NCBI GenBank assembly: GCA_016870775.1 | Contig: VGAK01000011.1 | Span: 1-57,756, forward strand | Source: Actinomycetota bacterium | GTDB taxonomy: Bacteria > Actinomycetota > Acidimicrobiia > Acidimicrobiales > Ilumatobacteraceae | Direction of reading: 5' to 3' | DNA: 57,756 nucleotides | Position numbers and translations under genes: made by a program | In this document: positions 34,635-43,159 of the stretch, one piece after another | Numbering within the stretch: the stretch's first letter is position 1 | Layout: every line of letters starts with the position of its first letter | Notes under the pieces: generated by a model | Told to the model about the DNA's origin: nothing | The model's database searches: none | Seen by the model: the letters and a program-made list of their open reading frames with translations, nothing else

Positions 34635-36692
34635 ATGACACACAAGACCAACAGGTCCCGGGTGTTGCGTCGCGTGGGGGTCGCCATTGCGGCCGCCATC
34701 GCGGTGTCAACCGTGGCCTCGACGACGAGTCAGGCTGCATCCAAGCAGTCGGCGAGCAAATACGGCGGCGACGTAAAAGTTGCGATCGGCGACACTTTCC
34801 CGGGCTTCTGCTTCACCAACAACCCCGCCAACTCGGCGTTGATGGCGGTCCGCACCGTGTACGAGACCCTCTTCGAAAAGACAATCGGTGGCGACATGAT
34901 CGGTCTGCTCGCAGAGAGCGCCACGCCGTACGCCGACCTGAAGACCTGGGACATCAAGTTGCGTTCTGGCATCACATTCCACGACGGCACACCGCTGAAT
35001 GCTGACGCCCTGAAGTTGAACCTCGACTACGCAACCGGCCAAGCAGCCGCTGATCAGGCCTTTGCTGATGCAGCAACACACGCGGCCAAGGCGACCGCGT
35101 TCTACACCGCGTTCTCCGCGACCGCGGTGGGTCGTGCGGCGTTGACCGGACTCGGTCTGGCTGATCCCACGGTGGCCGCGAATGCCGCGGCAAACGTCGG
35201 TCAGGTCGCTCTGTTGATGGCACTTGGCATCTTCGCCAAGGACGGAGCCTTGGACAAAGCCGCCGGCCTGAACGCGTTGAACTTCACCGTGACCGCCCCG
35301 AGCGCTTCGTACCTGTCGAAGGCGATTGGAATCGGGACCTCGGCTGCGTTCACCGCGAACATCAAGAAGATCACCAAGAAGGACGACCTGACGGTGACTC
35401 TCTCGCTCGACCGCGCGCAGAACGACGTCGAGAGCATGTTGTATGCATCGGGCCGTTTCGTTGTCCGTGCGCCGAGCCAGTTCACGGGCGCCAGGGTCGC
35501 GACCTGCGGAACCGGCCGCCCGATCGGCACCGGGCCGTTCATGACCGACGAAAACTACACGCTGGTCAACACCGACACGCTCGCAGTGAAGAAGAACCCG
35601 AAGTACTGGCGCAAGGATCCCAACACCGGCGACAAGTTGCCGTACCTGAACACCATCACCTTCACCAACATCAAGGAGTCCTCGCAGCGCGCGGCAGCCG
35701 TTCGCACGGGCAAATACGACGCTGCGTACTTCAGTGCCCTGGGCGAAGGGACCTTCATCCAGGACCTTCGCAAGCGCAAGTCGATCCTGACCGAGTACAA
35801 GTCGGGTGTGGAGTACTACCCGTCACTGTGGTTGAACCAGGCCAAGGCGAACTCGCCCTTCAAGAGCAAGAACGCCCGCCTCGCTGTGCTGCACTGCTTG
35901 GATCGCGTGGGCTACAACAAGGTCCGACTGAAGGGTGAGGCAACCATCGCCAAGTCGCTCGTCGGGCCGAAGAGCATCATGTACACCACGCGTGGCTTCC
36001 AGGCGTTCGACGTGAACCTCTCGAAGCAGTACGTCGCGGCGTGGCAGGCCGAGGCCGGAAACGCAGGAAAGACGCTCGAATTCACCGTCCCCGCCGACAC
36101 CAGCACTGTCTCGCAGAGGAACAACCAGTTCTTCATCGACCAGTGGGCGAAGTGCGGGATCAAGGTGAACCAGGTGATCGAAGAAGCCGCCATCATCATC
36201 GCCAAGGCCTTCAACTCCGGGGCAACGAGCCTCGCGACGCAGAATGCCTACGATGCGATCGGTGCCCTGCTCTTCGAGGGAACCGACGTCGGCTTCAACC
36301 TGCCATTCGTCTTGAAGAGCGCGTGGCCCGCCGAGACCGCTGCCGCGAACACGGTGTACAACTCGACCTCCTCGGCGCGGATCTACTCCTCCGCCATCGG
36401 ATCGATCTTGAACCTCGCCAAGCACAACGACTTCAAGGTTTCGCAGTTCTTCTACGACGGACAGGCGAAGCAGTCCAAGGCGGGCGCACAGGCCTCCTAC
36501 ATCGAGGGCACCGCCTACCTGCAGACCGAGGGCTACATGGGCTCCACCGTTCACGGCTACTACACGATGTTCATGAACAAGAAGCGGGGCCTCACCAACA
36601 TCGGCAAGCTGCAGTTGGTGAAGGGCAAGACCCAGCGCCTCGTGACCAACTGGGGCATCGACTGGACCGGGGTTCAGAAGAAGAAGGGGTGA
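34635..36692 (+). CDS. ABC transporter substrate-binding protein, family 5
   Basis: The extracellular receptor of a peptide- or nickel-type ABC importer, 685 aa, larger than the usual 500-580. A Sec signal is clear (RSRVLRR then a hydrophobic stretch to about 30, TTSQAA), but there is no lipobox cysteine, which is odd for a monoderm. The family-5 core is seen in RTVYETLF, the ITFHDGTPLNADALKLNLDY block, and GTGPFMTD. Residues about 135-240 are an Ala-rich stretch absent from the paralogue at 47394-49142. Codon use and GC are lower than in neighbours, as for a highly expressed gene. GGGGGT lies 7 bases before the ATG. Substrate unknown; the permeases and ATPases follow. Confidence 0.9.
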   Translation: MTHKTNRSRVLRRVGVAIAAAIAVSTVASTTSQAASKQSASKYGGDVKVAIGDTFPGFCFTNNPANSALMAVRTVYETLFEKTIGGDMIGLLAESATPYADLKTWDIKLRSGITFHDGTPLNADALKLNLDYATGQAAADQAFADAATHAAKATAFYTAFSATAVGRAALTGLGLADPTVAANAAANVGQVALLMALGIFAKDGALDKAAGLNALNFTVTAPSASYLSKAIGIGTSAAFTANIKKITKKDDLTVTLSLDRAQNDVESMLYASGRFVVRAPSQFTGARVATCGTGRPIGTGPFMTDENYTLVNTDTLAVKKNPKYWRKDPNTGDKLPYLNTITFTNIKESSQRAAAVRTGKYDAAYFSALGEGTFIQDLRKRKSILTEYKSGVEYYPSLWLNQAKANSPFKSKNARLAVLHCLDRVGYNKVRLKGEATIAKSLVGPKSIMYTTRGFQAFDVNLSKQYVAAWQAEAGNAGKTLEFTVPADTSTVSQRNNQFFIDQWAKCGIKVNQVIEEAAIIIAKAFNSGATSLATQNAYDAIGALLFEGTDVGFNLPFVLKSAWPAETAAANTVYNSTSSARIYSSAIGSILNLAKHNDFKVSQFFYDGQAKQSKAGAQASYIEGTAYLQTEGYMGSTVHGYYTMFMNKKRGLTNIGKLQLVKGKTQRLVTNWGIDWTGVQKKKG

Positions 36693-36726
36693 CCTTTCCT
36701 CACTGACTCACGTTCAAACACCACGA

Positions 36727-36768
36727 GGGAGCGGCGTCCGATTGGGCGCCGCTCCCTTGTTTGTTCTA
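36727..36768 (+). terminator. Intrinsic terminator between binding protein and permease genes
   Basis: GGGAGCGGCG (36727-36736) pairs perfectly with CGCCGCTCCC (36747-36756) around a 10-base loop, followed by a T-rich run TTGTTTGTTCT. This is a strong rho-independent terminator 34 bases after the binding protein stop. It would let most transcripts stop after the receptor gene, keeping it in excess over the transporter. TAGGGT at 36767-36772 just after it could be a separate weak start for the permease genes. Confidence 0.75.
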
Positions 36769-36809
36769 GGGTGACGCGCGGGGCAACGCGCTCCGCGCTT
36801 GGGGACTCA

Positions 36810-37769
36810 ATGGATTTCTTGCAAATACTCGCGAAGCGTCTCGTCGGGCTGGTTGTCATCGTGACGATCGCAACTTTCCTGCTCTCTCTGCTGACATGGC
36901 TTCTTCCCGGCGACGCAGCAGAGGTGATCGCGGGTGGAGCAGCTCCGCAGGTGATCGAGTCGATTCGCCAGGACCTGGCACTCGACGAGGGTGTGTTCGG
37001 CTACTACTGGAACTGGTACACCGGGCTCCTTACCGGTGACCTCGGTCGGTACTACCTCGCGGGCGGATACCGCGAGGTCTCCGAGGTGGTGGGCCAGACC
37101 CTTCCCGTGTCATTGCAAATGCTCATCTACGCACAGATCGTGTCGCTCACGCTGGCGGTGCCGCTCGGGCTGGTGTCGGCCTACAAGGAGAACAGCCGCT
37201 TCGACAGGATCGTGTCGAGCACCCTGTTCACCATGGTCTCGTTCCCCTCGTTCGCGCTCGCGCTCATCATGTCGCTGGTGTTCGCGGTGCAACTCGAATG
37301 GGTGGATCCCATCGGCTACGTGGCCCCATCAGAGAACCTCCTCGAACACCTGAAGTTGATGATTCTCCCCGTCATCAGCATCAGCGTCGGCCTCACCTCG
37401 TCGTACACACGTCTGCTTCGAAACGACGTCATCCAGACCCTGAAGGAGGACTATGTCACCATGGCCGCCTCCAAGGGGATCTCGGACCGCCGAATTCTCT
37501 TCAGGCACGTTTTCCGACCCTCGAGCACGACACTGCTGACCTCGGCTGCGCTCAACATGGGCGGTCTGATCGGCGGCACGATCGTGATCGAGACGATTTT
37601 TGTCATTCCCGGTATCGGATACGAGATCTTCTACGCGATCGGCTCGCGGCAACTCATCGCAATGCAGACGCTGATCGCTCTCATCGCGACGTTCTACGTC
37701 TTCTTCAACACCACCGTTGACTTGATCACCCAAGTCGTCGACCCGAGAACGAGGGAGCGCCGTGTCTGA
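36810..37769 (+). CDS. ABC importer permease, DppB-like
   Basis: A 319-aa inner-membrane permease with six hydrophobic helices and the DppB/OppB layout: a long extracellular segment after the first helix, then the cytoplasmic EAA loop DYVTMAASKGISDRRILFRH (residues about 224-243) that docks on the ATPases. GGGGACTCA in front of the ATG resembles the leader of the binding-protein gene. The ORF is open 13 codons further up but MDFLQILAKRL is the normal N-terminus. It overlaps the next permease gene by 8 bases. Confidence 0.93.
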   Translation: MDFLQILAKRLVGLVVIVTIATFLLSLLTWLLPGDAAEVIAGGAAPQVIESIRQDLALDEGVFGYYWNWYTGLLTGDLGRYYLAGGYREVSEVVGQTLPVSLQMLIYAQIVSLTLAVPLGLVSAYKENSRFDRIVSSTLFTMVSFPSFALALIMSLVFAVQLEWVDPIGYVAPSENLLEHLKLMILPVISISVGLTSSYTRLLRNDVIQTLKEDYVTMAASKGISDRRILFRHVFRPSSTTLLTSAALNMGGLIGGTIVIETIFVIPGIGYEIFYAIGSRQLIAMQTLIALIATFYVFFNTTVDLITQVVDPRTRERRV

Positions 37770-38670
37770 GACGATTTCAACCGCGGACAGTGCCGACACT
37801 GGTCCGCTCGCTCCCGCCGCGAAGAGGAAGAGACCGGTTGGCTTCTACCTCGCCGGCTCGTGGCTCGGATCGATTGTCCTCCTCGGACTGTTCGGCGCCC
37901 TGCTCCCCCTGCGGCAATGGGATTTGGCGAGTTACGACTATCTCGGCGCACTGCCCGGCACACCGGGACACCCCCTCGGCACGACACAAGACGGCTACGA
38001 CATGCTCTCGGGGCTCATCAATGGAGCCCGCATCTCGATTTTCGTCTCGTTCTTCGCTGTTCTCTTCGGCGGCGGAATCGGTGCTCTGATCGGCATCACC
38101 TCGGCGTACTTCCGAGGCAAGTACGACCTCATCGTGGTCTCCATCTTCAACATCATGCTGTCCATCCCGAACCTCGTGCTGTCCCTGGCACTGTTGTCGA
38201 CGCTGGCCTATTCCTCGCCGGACAAACCAGCGACGCTCCAGCGACGTCTGATCATCCTGATCCTCTCGCTCACGATCGTGATCATTCCCATCCTCGGGCG
38301 GATCGCGCGCGCTTCTGCGCTCCAATGGTCGAGCCGCGATTTCGTGGTTGCGTCCAAGTCGATGGGCACGCGCAACTTCACGATCATCCGAAGGCACATC
38401 CTGCCGAACGTCGCGCCGGCGATCCTCGCGATCGGTTTCCTGGCCATCGGCTCGGTCATCATTGTCGAGGGATCGTTGTCGATCCTCGGTATCGGTGTGC
38501 CCGGGGGTGCGTCGTGGGGTTCGATGCTCGCCAATGGTCGCGGCAACATCGCCTTCAGTCCCCACGAGGTGTACATGCCGGCGATATGCATCGCCCTCAC
38601 CGTGATCTCGAGCAACTGGTTCGGTGACTACGTACGCTCGCGACTCGACTTGAGAGAAGCCAAGATATGA
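37762..38670 (+). CDS. ABC importer permease, DppC-like
   Basis: A 302-aa permease, partner of the preceding gene. It has a ~30-residue cytoplasmic N-terminus, six membrane helices and the EAA loop RDFVVASKSMGTRNFTIIRRH. The periplasmic segment contains GTPGHPLGTTQDGYDMLSGLI, the usual DppC motif region with HPLGTD-like sequence (here GTTQ in place of GTD). The GTG start has GAGGGAG upstream and overlaps the previous gene by 8 bases; its stop overlaps the ATPase start by 4 bases, so stoichiometric translation is likely. Confidence 0.93.
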   Translation: MSETISTADSADTGPLAPAAKRKRPVGFYLAGSWLGSIVLLGLFGALLPLRQWDLASYDYLGALPGTPGHPLGTTQDGYDMLSGLINGARISIFVSFFAVLFGGGIGALIGITSAYFRGKYDLIVVSIFNIMLSIPNLVLSLALLSTLAYSSPDKPATLQRRLIILILSLTIVIIPILGRIARASALQWSSRDFVVASKSMGTRNFTIIRRHILPNVAPAILAIGFLAIGSVIIVEGSLSILGIGVPGGASWGSMLANGRGNIAFSPHEVYMPAICIALTVISSNWFGDYVRSRLDLREAKI

Positions 38671-39641
38671 CCAACTTGCTCGAGATCGAGGACCTGTCGG
38701 TCGGTTTTCGCACGCCGCGTGGCAACCTCCAGGCGGTTCGCAACGCCACGCTCACTCTCGCTCCTGGTGAGAGCATCGGCATCGTGGGTGAGTCCGGTTC
38801 GGGCAAGACGGTGCTCTCGCGTGCCGTCATGGGTCTTCTGCCGAGCACCGCCACCCGCACGGGTTCGATCGTCTATCAAGGTCGGGAGATCTCCGACCTG
38901 CCCCGAGACGAGGTGCGCGATCTCTGGGGCACCGGGATGGCGATGATTTTCCAGGATCCGATGACCGCGCTCAACCCCACTCGCCGCATTGGTTCGCAGT
39001 TGAGCGAGAGCCTCGTCGTTCGCCTCAAGATGGACAAGGGTGCAGCCCGCCAGAAGTCCGTCGAGCTGCTCAGGCGTGTGCGCATCCCCGACCCCGAGGG
39101 CATGCTGCGGAAGTTTCCCTATCAACTCTCTGGTGGGATGCGTCAGCGCATCATGATCGCAATCGCCGTGTCGTGTGGGCCTGAGTTGCTGTTTGCCGAC
39201 GAACCAACCACCGCCCTCGACGTGACCGTGCAGGCCCAAGTGCTCGAGTTGCTCGACGAGTTGCGAGCCGAGAACAACACCGCGATGGTTCTCGTCACCC
39301 ATGACCTGGGTGTCGTCGCGGGCCACACCGACAAGATTGCGGTGATGTACGCGGGGGATGTCGTCGAGTACGCGCCCACGAAGAGGCTCTACGCCAGCAT
39401 GAAGATGCCCTACACGGAAGCTCTGCTGAATTCGATCCCACGTCTCGAGACGCCGACGGGAAGTCGCTTGCCGGTCATCGAAGGACGCCTACCCGACCCC
39501 ACGAAGGAAGTGGCGGGGTGCGCCTTTGCGGACCGTTGCCCCTACGTCAGCGAAAAGTGCCGAGCCGAGAAACCCCCGCTCATGGACGCGGGCGATGGCC
39601 ACCTCTATCGCTGCTGGTTCCCGATCGGAGGAGTCAACTGA
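38667..39641 (+). CDS. ABC importer ATPase, DppD-like
   Basis: A 324-aa ATPase of the OppD/DppD family. Walker A is GESGSGKT (residues 33-40), the Q-loop is IFQDPMTALNP, the signature LSGGMRQR, and Walker B LLFADEPTTALD; the H-loop is VTHDLGVV. The C-terminal oligopeptide/dipeptide transporter region has four cysteines in CAFADRCPYVSEKC and RCWFP, positions that bind an iron-sulfur cluster in known DppD-type proteins. The ATG overlaps the previous stop (ATGA) and its own stop shares a base with the next start. Confidence 0.94.
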   Translation: MTNLLEIEDLSVGFRTPRGNLQAVRNATLTLAPGESIGIVGESGSGKTVLSRAVMGLLPSTATRTGSIVYQGREISDLPRDEVRDLWGTGMAMIFQDPMTALNPTRRIGSQLSESLVVRLKMDKGAARQKSVELLRRVRIPDPEGMLRKFPYQLSGGMRQRIMIAIAVSCGPELLFADEPTTALDVTVQAQVLELLDELRAENNTAMVLVTHDLGVVAGHTDKIAVMYAGDVVEYAPTKRLYASMKMPYTEALLNSIPRLETPTGSRLPVIEGRLPDPTKEVAGCAFADRCPYVSEKCRAEKPPLMDAGDGHLYRCWFPIGGVN

Positions 39642-40633
39642 TGGCTGGGAGCGGGAAGGCCCACTTGCGTCCCACGGATGACCGGGTGCTCGTCGTCGAG
39701 GATCTCACGGTCGAGTTCCGCATTTCGAGGGACAAGATCGTCAAGGCGGTGTCGGGCGTGAGCCTCGACCTGGTCCGCGGCGAGACCCTCGCGATCGTCG
39801 GCGAGTCGGGGTGCGGCAAATCCACCCTCGGCAAGGCTGTGCTCCAGATCCCGAAGCCAACGAGCGGCTCGGTCAACTTCCTCGGCAAGGAGCTCACCGA
39901 GTTGAAGGGTGACACCCTGCGCGACATGCGCCCGGCGATGCAGATGATCTTCCAGGACCCGATCTCCTCGCTCGACCCGCGCCTCACCGTGTCCGAGACG
40001 CTCGCGGAGCCCTTGCGGGTCTGGAACAAGGGCACCGAGACCGAGATCCAAGCCAAGATCGATGATCTCTTGGTGAACGTGAACTTGGACCCCTCCGTCG
40101 TGCGCGACCGCCGTTCGTACGAATTCTCCGGTGGCCAGTGCCAGCGGATCAGTATCGCCCGCGCACTCGCACTCGAGCCGACCATGATCATCTGTGATGA
40201 GCCCGTCTCGGCCCTCGACGTGTCGGTGCAGGCCCAGATCCTGAACCTCCTCCAGGACATGAAGGACCGCTACGGTCTCACACTGATCTTCATCTCCCAC
40301 GACCTCGCCGTCGTGAAGGCCGTGAGCACCCGCGTGATGGTCATGTACCTGGGCAAGGTGTGCGAGGTCGCCGATCCGGACTCCGTGTACCAGCGCACCC
40401 GCCATCACTACACGAAAGCGCTGGTGGGCTCGGTGCCCATTCCGGATCCGACGCGCAAACCCACCGGCAACCTCATCCAAGGCGAGCCACCCTCCCCGAT
40501 GAATCCTCCGTCGGGTTGCCGCTTCCGGACCCGGTGCGCCGCGGCGAGCGAGCAATGTGCCGCAGAGGAACCACAGTTGCGTGAAGTCGCACCGGGCCAC
40601 TTCGTGGCCTGCCACCACCCGATCGAGGTCTGA
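39641..40633 (+). CDS. ABC importer ATPase, DppF-like
   Basis: A 330-aa partner ATPase. Walker A is GESGCGKS, the Q-loop IFQDPISSLDP, the signature FSGGQCQR (Cys replacing the usual Arg in GGQRQR), Walker B IICDEPVSALD and H-loop ISHDLAVV. The C-terminal cluster region holds CRFRTRC, QC and the final AC, as in DppF proteins. GGAGGAG precedes the ATG, which shares one base with the DppD stop. It is the last gene of the operon; 87 bases follow before the convergent CMD gene. Confidence 0.93.
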   Translation: MAGSGKAHLRPTDDRVLVVEDLTVEFRISRDKIVKAVSGVSLDLVRGETLAIVGESGCGKSTLGKAVLQIPKPTSGSVNFLGKELTELKGDTLRDMRPAMQMIFQDPISSLDPRLTVSETLAEPLRVWNKGTETEIQAKIDDLLVNVNLDPSVVRDRRSYEFSGGQCQRISIARALALEPTMIICDEPVSALDVSVQAQILNLLQDMKDRYGLTLIFISHDLAVVKAVSTRVMVMYLGKVCEVADPDSVYQRTRHHYTKALVGSVPIPDPTRKPTGNLIQGEPPSPMNPPSGCRFRTRCAAASEQCAAEEPQLREVAPGHFVACHHPIEV

Positions 40634-40720
40634 AACCGTCGTTTCGGATCGACGGGATGGTGCCCCCTCCACAGAGGTCGGACTCATGACCGCACTCAGG
40701 CCACGATCAGGTGACCCCGT

Positions 40721-41299
40721 TCAGTCGGGCCACCCCGGTGTTCCGCGATCCAATTCGACGCCCACGGTGTTCAGGAAACCCGACACCAACCTGTAGGTGC
40801 CGGCCACCAGTAGGAGCTCGATGAGCTCGGCTGTGTTCCACGTGTCCGCGAGACGCCCCCACGTCGTCTCCCCCACGCAGTCGTCCTCGCACAACTCATC
40901 ACACATCGCGATCAGATCCATGTCCCGCACCGACCATGGGTGCGCTGATGGATCCCGCGTGAGGGAGGCGATCTCAGCATCGGTCAGACCCACGCGACGA
41001 CCGATCAGGGTGTGCTGACCGAACTCGTACACCGACCGACAGTTCCAACCGACACGCAGGATCACGATCTCCCGCTCACGTGCCGGCAGGAGTCCCTTGT
41101 TGAGGAAGAACCCGGCGTACGTCGTGAACCGCTTCAGCACCTTCGGGTGGTGTGCGAGCGTGGCGAAGATGTTGATCGGTTGCCCGTCGGATGTCGCGAT
41201 GCCCTTGGCGTACATCTCGATCACCTCCTCTGTCGGGTTGTCCACGATCGGGATTCGCGGTGAAGTGGGCCGTGCACGGTGATGCGGATCAGAAACCAT
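40721..41299 (-). CDS. Carboxymuconolactone decarboxylase-family protein
   Basis: A 192-aa all-helical CMD/AhpD-like protein. The core is REREIVILRVGWNCRSVYEFGQHT, given here only by its ends REREIVIL and YEFGQH, at about residues 85-110. The single cysteine in NCRS and the following Glu and His are usual for the CMD subgroup; the CxxC of AhpD alkylhydroperoxidases is absent, so a peroxidase role is doubtful. The ATG at 41299 starts MVSDPHH; ten further upstream codons are open. A CAACAAT stretch 5 bases before the ATG may be its -10. Divergent from alkB, 46 bases apart. Confidence 0.82.
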   Translation of the reverse strand: MVSDPHHRARPTSPRIPIVDNPTEEVIEMYAKGIATSDGQPINIFATLAHHPKVLKRFTTYAGFFLNKGLLPAREREIVILRVGWNCRSVYEFGQHTLIGRRVGLTDAEIASLTRDPSAHPWSVRDMDLIAMCDELCEDDCVGETTWGRLADTWNTAELIELLLVAGTYRLVSGFLNTVGVELDRGTPGWPD

Positions 41300-41345
41300 G
41301 ATCCATTGTTGCCCCCAACCACACCCCATCCGCTACCGTGGGTTC

Positions 41346-41966
41346 GTGTCCGGGTTGCCCCGTCTGCCCCTCGATTCCGGGACTGTCGAACTGTTGCCCC
41401 GAGACGGCTCTGCGCTGCTCGTGCCCGGCTTCCTCGCGCCCGACGACGCCGATGACCTGCTCGATCGTTGTGGTGCGTCGATTCCGTGGGAATCGACCTC
41501 GCTCGTGATGTTCGGCAGGGAGGTCGCCGAGCCGCGTCTCTCGGCCTGGATTGCCGACATTGGCGTCGTCTACGGCTACTCGGGGCGTGATCGCAGGGTC
41601 CACCCGTGGTCGCCCGATCTGGACCGTGTGCGCCGTCTCTGCGAGGCCCGGACGGGTTCGTCATTCAACGGGGTGCTCGCGAACCTCTACAGGGACGGCC
41701 GTGACCACATGGGATGGCACGCCGACGACGAGTCGTGCCTCGGTGTGGACCCGGTGATCGCCTCGGTGTCGCTCGGGGCAGAGCGACGGTTCGACCTGCG
41801 CCACAGGCAAACCGGCGAGACCGTCTCGTGCCTGCTCCCCCACGGATCGCTCCTCGTGATGTCGGGGCGATCCCAGATTGCATGGAAGCACCGCCTCCCA
41901 CGGTCCGCCAGGCTCGACAACGCGCGACTCAACCTCACATTCCGGCTGATCCGGTCGCCCCGTTGA
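41346..41966 (+). CDS. AlkB-like 2-oxoglutarate/Fe(II) dioxygenase
   Basis: A 206-aa protein of the AlkB family, which removes methyl groups from damaged bases. Iron ligands are His125, Asp127 (HADD) and His182 (WKHRL), and the 2-oxoglutarate-binding RLNLTFR (194-200) is complete; NLYRDGRDHMGWH is the family block before the iron site. Its length matches AlkB/ALKBH2-type proteins. The start is GTG 41346, because TACCGT (41334-41339) lies 6 bases upstream; an ATG 16 codons earlier overlaps the divergent gene. No adaptive-response regulator (Ada) is nearby. Confidence 0.92.
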   Translation: MSGLPRLPLDSGTVELLPRDGSALLVPGFLAPDDADDLLDRCGASIPWESTSLVMFGREVAEPRLSAWIADIGVVYGYSGRDRRVHPWSPDLDRVRRLCEARTGSSFNGVLANLYRDGRDHMGWHADDESCLGVDPVIASVSLGAERRFDLRHRQTGETVSCLLPHGSLLVMSGRSQIAWKHRLPRSARLDNARLNLTFRLIRSPR

Positions 41967-42014
41967 GATCCCCACGCCCGGGAGGACCCACTCCAGGGTG
42001 TGCCACAATGACGC

Positions 42015-43148
42015 ATGACTGTTGATTCGCCGGGAGCCGAGATGGCCGTCCCCATGTCCGCGTCCGACCTCGACGCCGCCTGGCTCGAGTCGGCTCTCAG
42101 GCACGCCGGACATCTCTCCGGGGGATCGGTTGCGTCGGTGAGCCACCAGATCATCGGTGAGGGCGTGGGAATGGTGGGCCAACTGGCCCGTCTCACGATC
42201 ACCTACTCCGGCGAGGCGGGCGATCTCCCCCCCACGATGATCGCCAAGCTCCCGTCGCCGTACGAGGCGAACCGGGCCCAGATGCAGGCCTTCCGCTACT
42301 ACGTGCGCGAGGCGCTCTTCTACCGCGAGGTGGCCCCGCGCGCGGGCGTGCGGGTGCCGCGGTGCTACTGGAGTGCGATCGACACCGAGACCAACCTCTC
42401 GGCACTGCTCCTGGAGGACCTCGGCCACCTCGAGGTCTCCGACCAGATTGCCGGCATGTCGCCCGCTCTGGCCGAGCGCGCGATCCGCGCCGCGGCCAAA
42501 CTTCACGCCAAGTGGTGGCAGACGCCGGAGCTGGATGCACTCGATTGGATGGACTTCGGCAACGGCCCCATCACCATGCAGGCAGTTCCGCTGTTCCACT
42601 ACGCCTGGCCGCTGTTCCTGGCGAACGGTTTCGAGCGCCTCCTCAGCCCCGACCAGATCCGGCTCGGAGAGCGCGTGCGTGACCGGTTCGAGGACCTGCT
42701 CAACGACTTCGGTGGCACCCAACGCACGATCTGCCACACGGACTTCCGCAGTGAGAACATGTTCTTCGGGGCACCCGGCACCGACGACGACGTGGTGCTC
42801 CTCGACTGGCAGCTCACCACCCGCTCGGGCGGCCTCTACGACGTGGCCTACATGCTCGCCCAGTCCCTCTCCGTCGAGGACCGGCGCGCGCATGAGGATC
42901 GCCTCCTGCGGGTCTACCACCAGTGCCTGCGGGAGGGCGGGATCGAGGTTCCCTTCGAGGAGATCCTCGAGTACTACAAGGTGAGCCTCATGGTGTGCCT
43001 CGTGATCCCGGTCAGCGTGGGTGGCACGCTCGACATGGCCAACGAGCGGGGCCGGATGCTCGGTGAGGTCATCACCCAGCGCACATTCACCGCCGCCACT
43101 GACCAGGGGTGCGCAGCCGTGCTCGATGCCCGCTACGGCACCGACTGA
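42015..43148 (+). CDS. Ecdysteroid-kinase-like phosphotransferase
   Basis: A 377-aa kinase-fold protein related to aminoglycoside phosphotransferases and the EcKinase/DUF1679 group. The catalytic loop is HTDFRSEN (His241, Asp243, Asn248) and the metal aspartate is in LLDWQ (Asp264); the ATP lysine is probably Lys78 in MIAKLP and a glutamate (Glu99 or Glu105) pairs with it. Actinobacterial members are often near acyl-CoA ligases and may phosphorylate alcohols or lipids; the substrate is unknown. CACAAT at 42004-42009 lies 5 bases before the ATG. It is convergent with the acyl-CoA synthetase, 11 bases apart. Confidence 0.85.
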   Translation: MTVDSPGAEMAVPMSASDLDAAWLESALRHAGHLSGGSVASVSHQIIGEGVGMVGQLARLTITYSGEAGDLPPTMIAKLPSPYEANRAQMQAFRYYVREALFYREVAPRAGVRVPRCYWSAIDTETNLSALLLEDLGHLEVSDQIAGMSPALAERAIRAAAKLHAKWWQTPELDALDWMDFGNGPITMQAVPLFHYAWPLFLANGFERLLSPDQIRLGERVRDRFEDLLNDFGGTQRTICHTDFRSENMFFGAPGTDDDVVLLDWQLTTRSGGLYDVAYMLAQSLSVEDRRAHEDRLLRVYHQCLREGGIEVPFEEILEYYKVSLMVCLVIPVSVGGTLDMANERGRMLGEVITQRTFTAATDQGCAAVLDARYGTD

Positions 43149-43159
43149 GCGGGGCAGCC

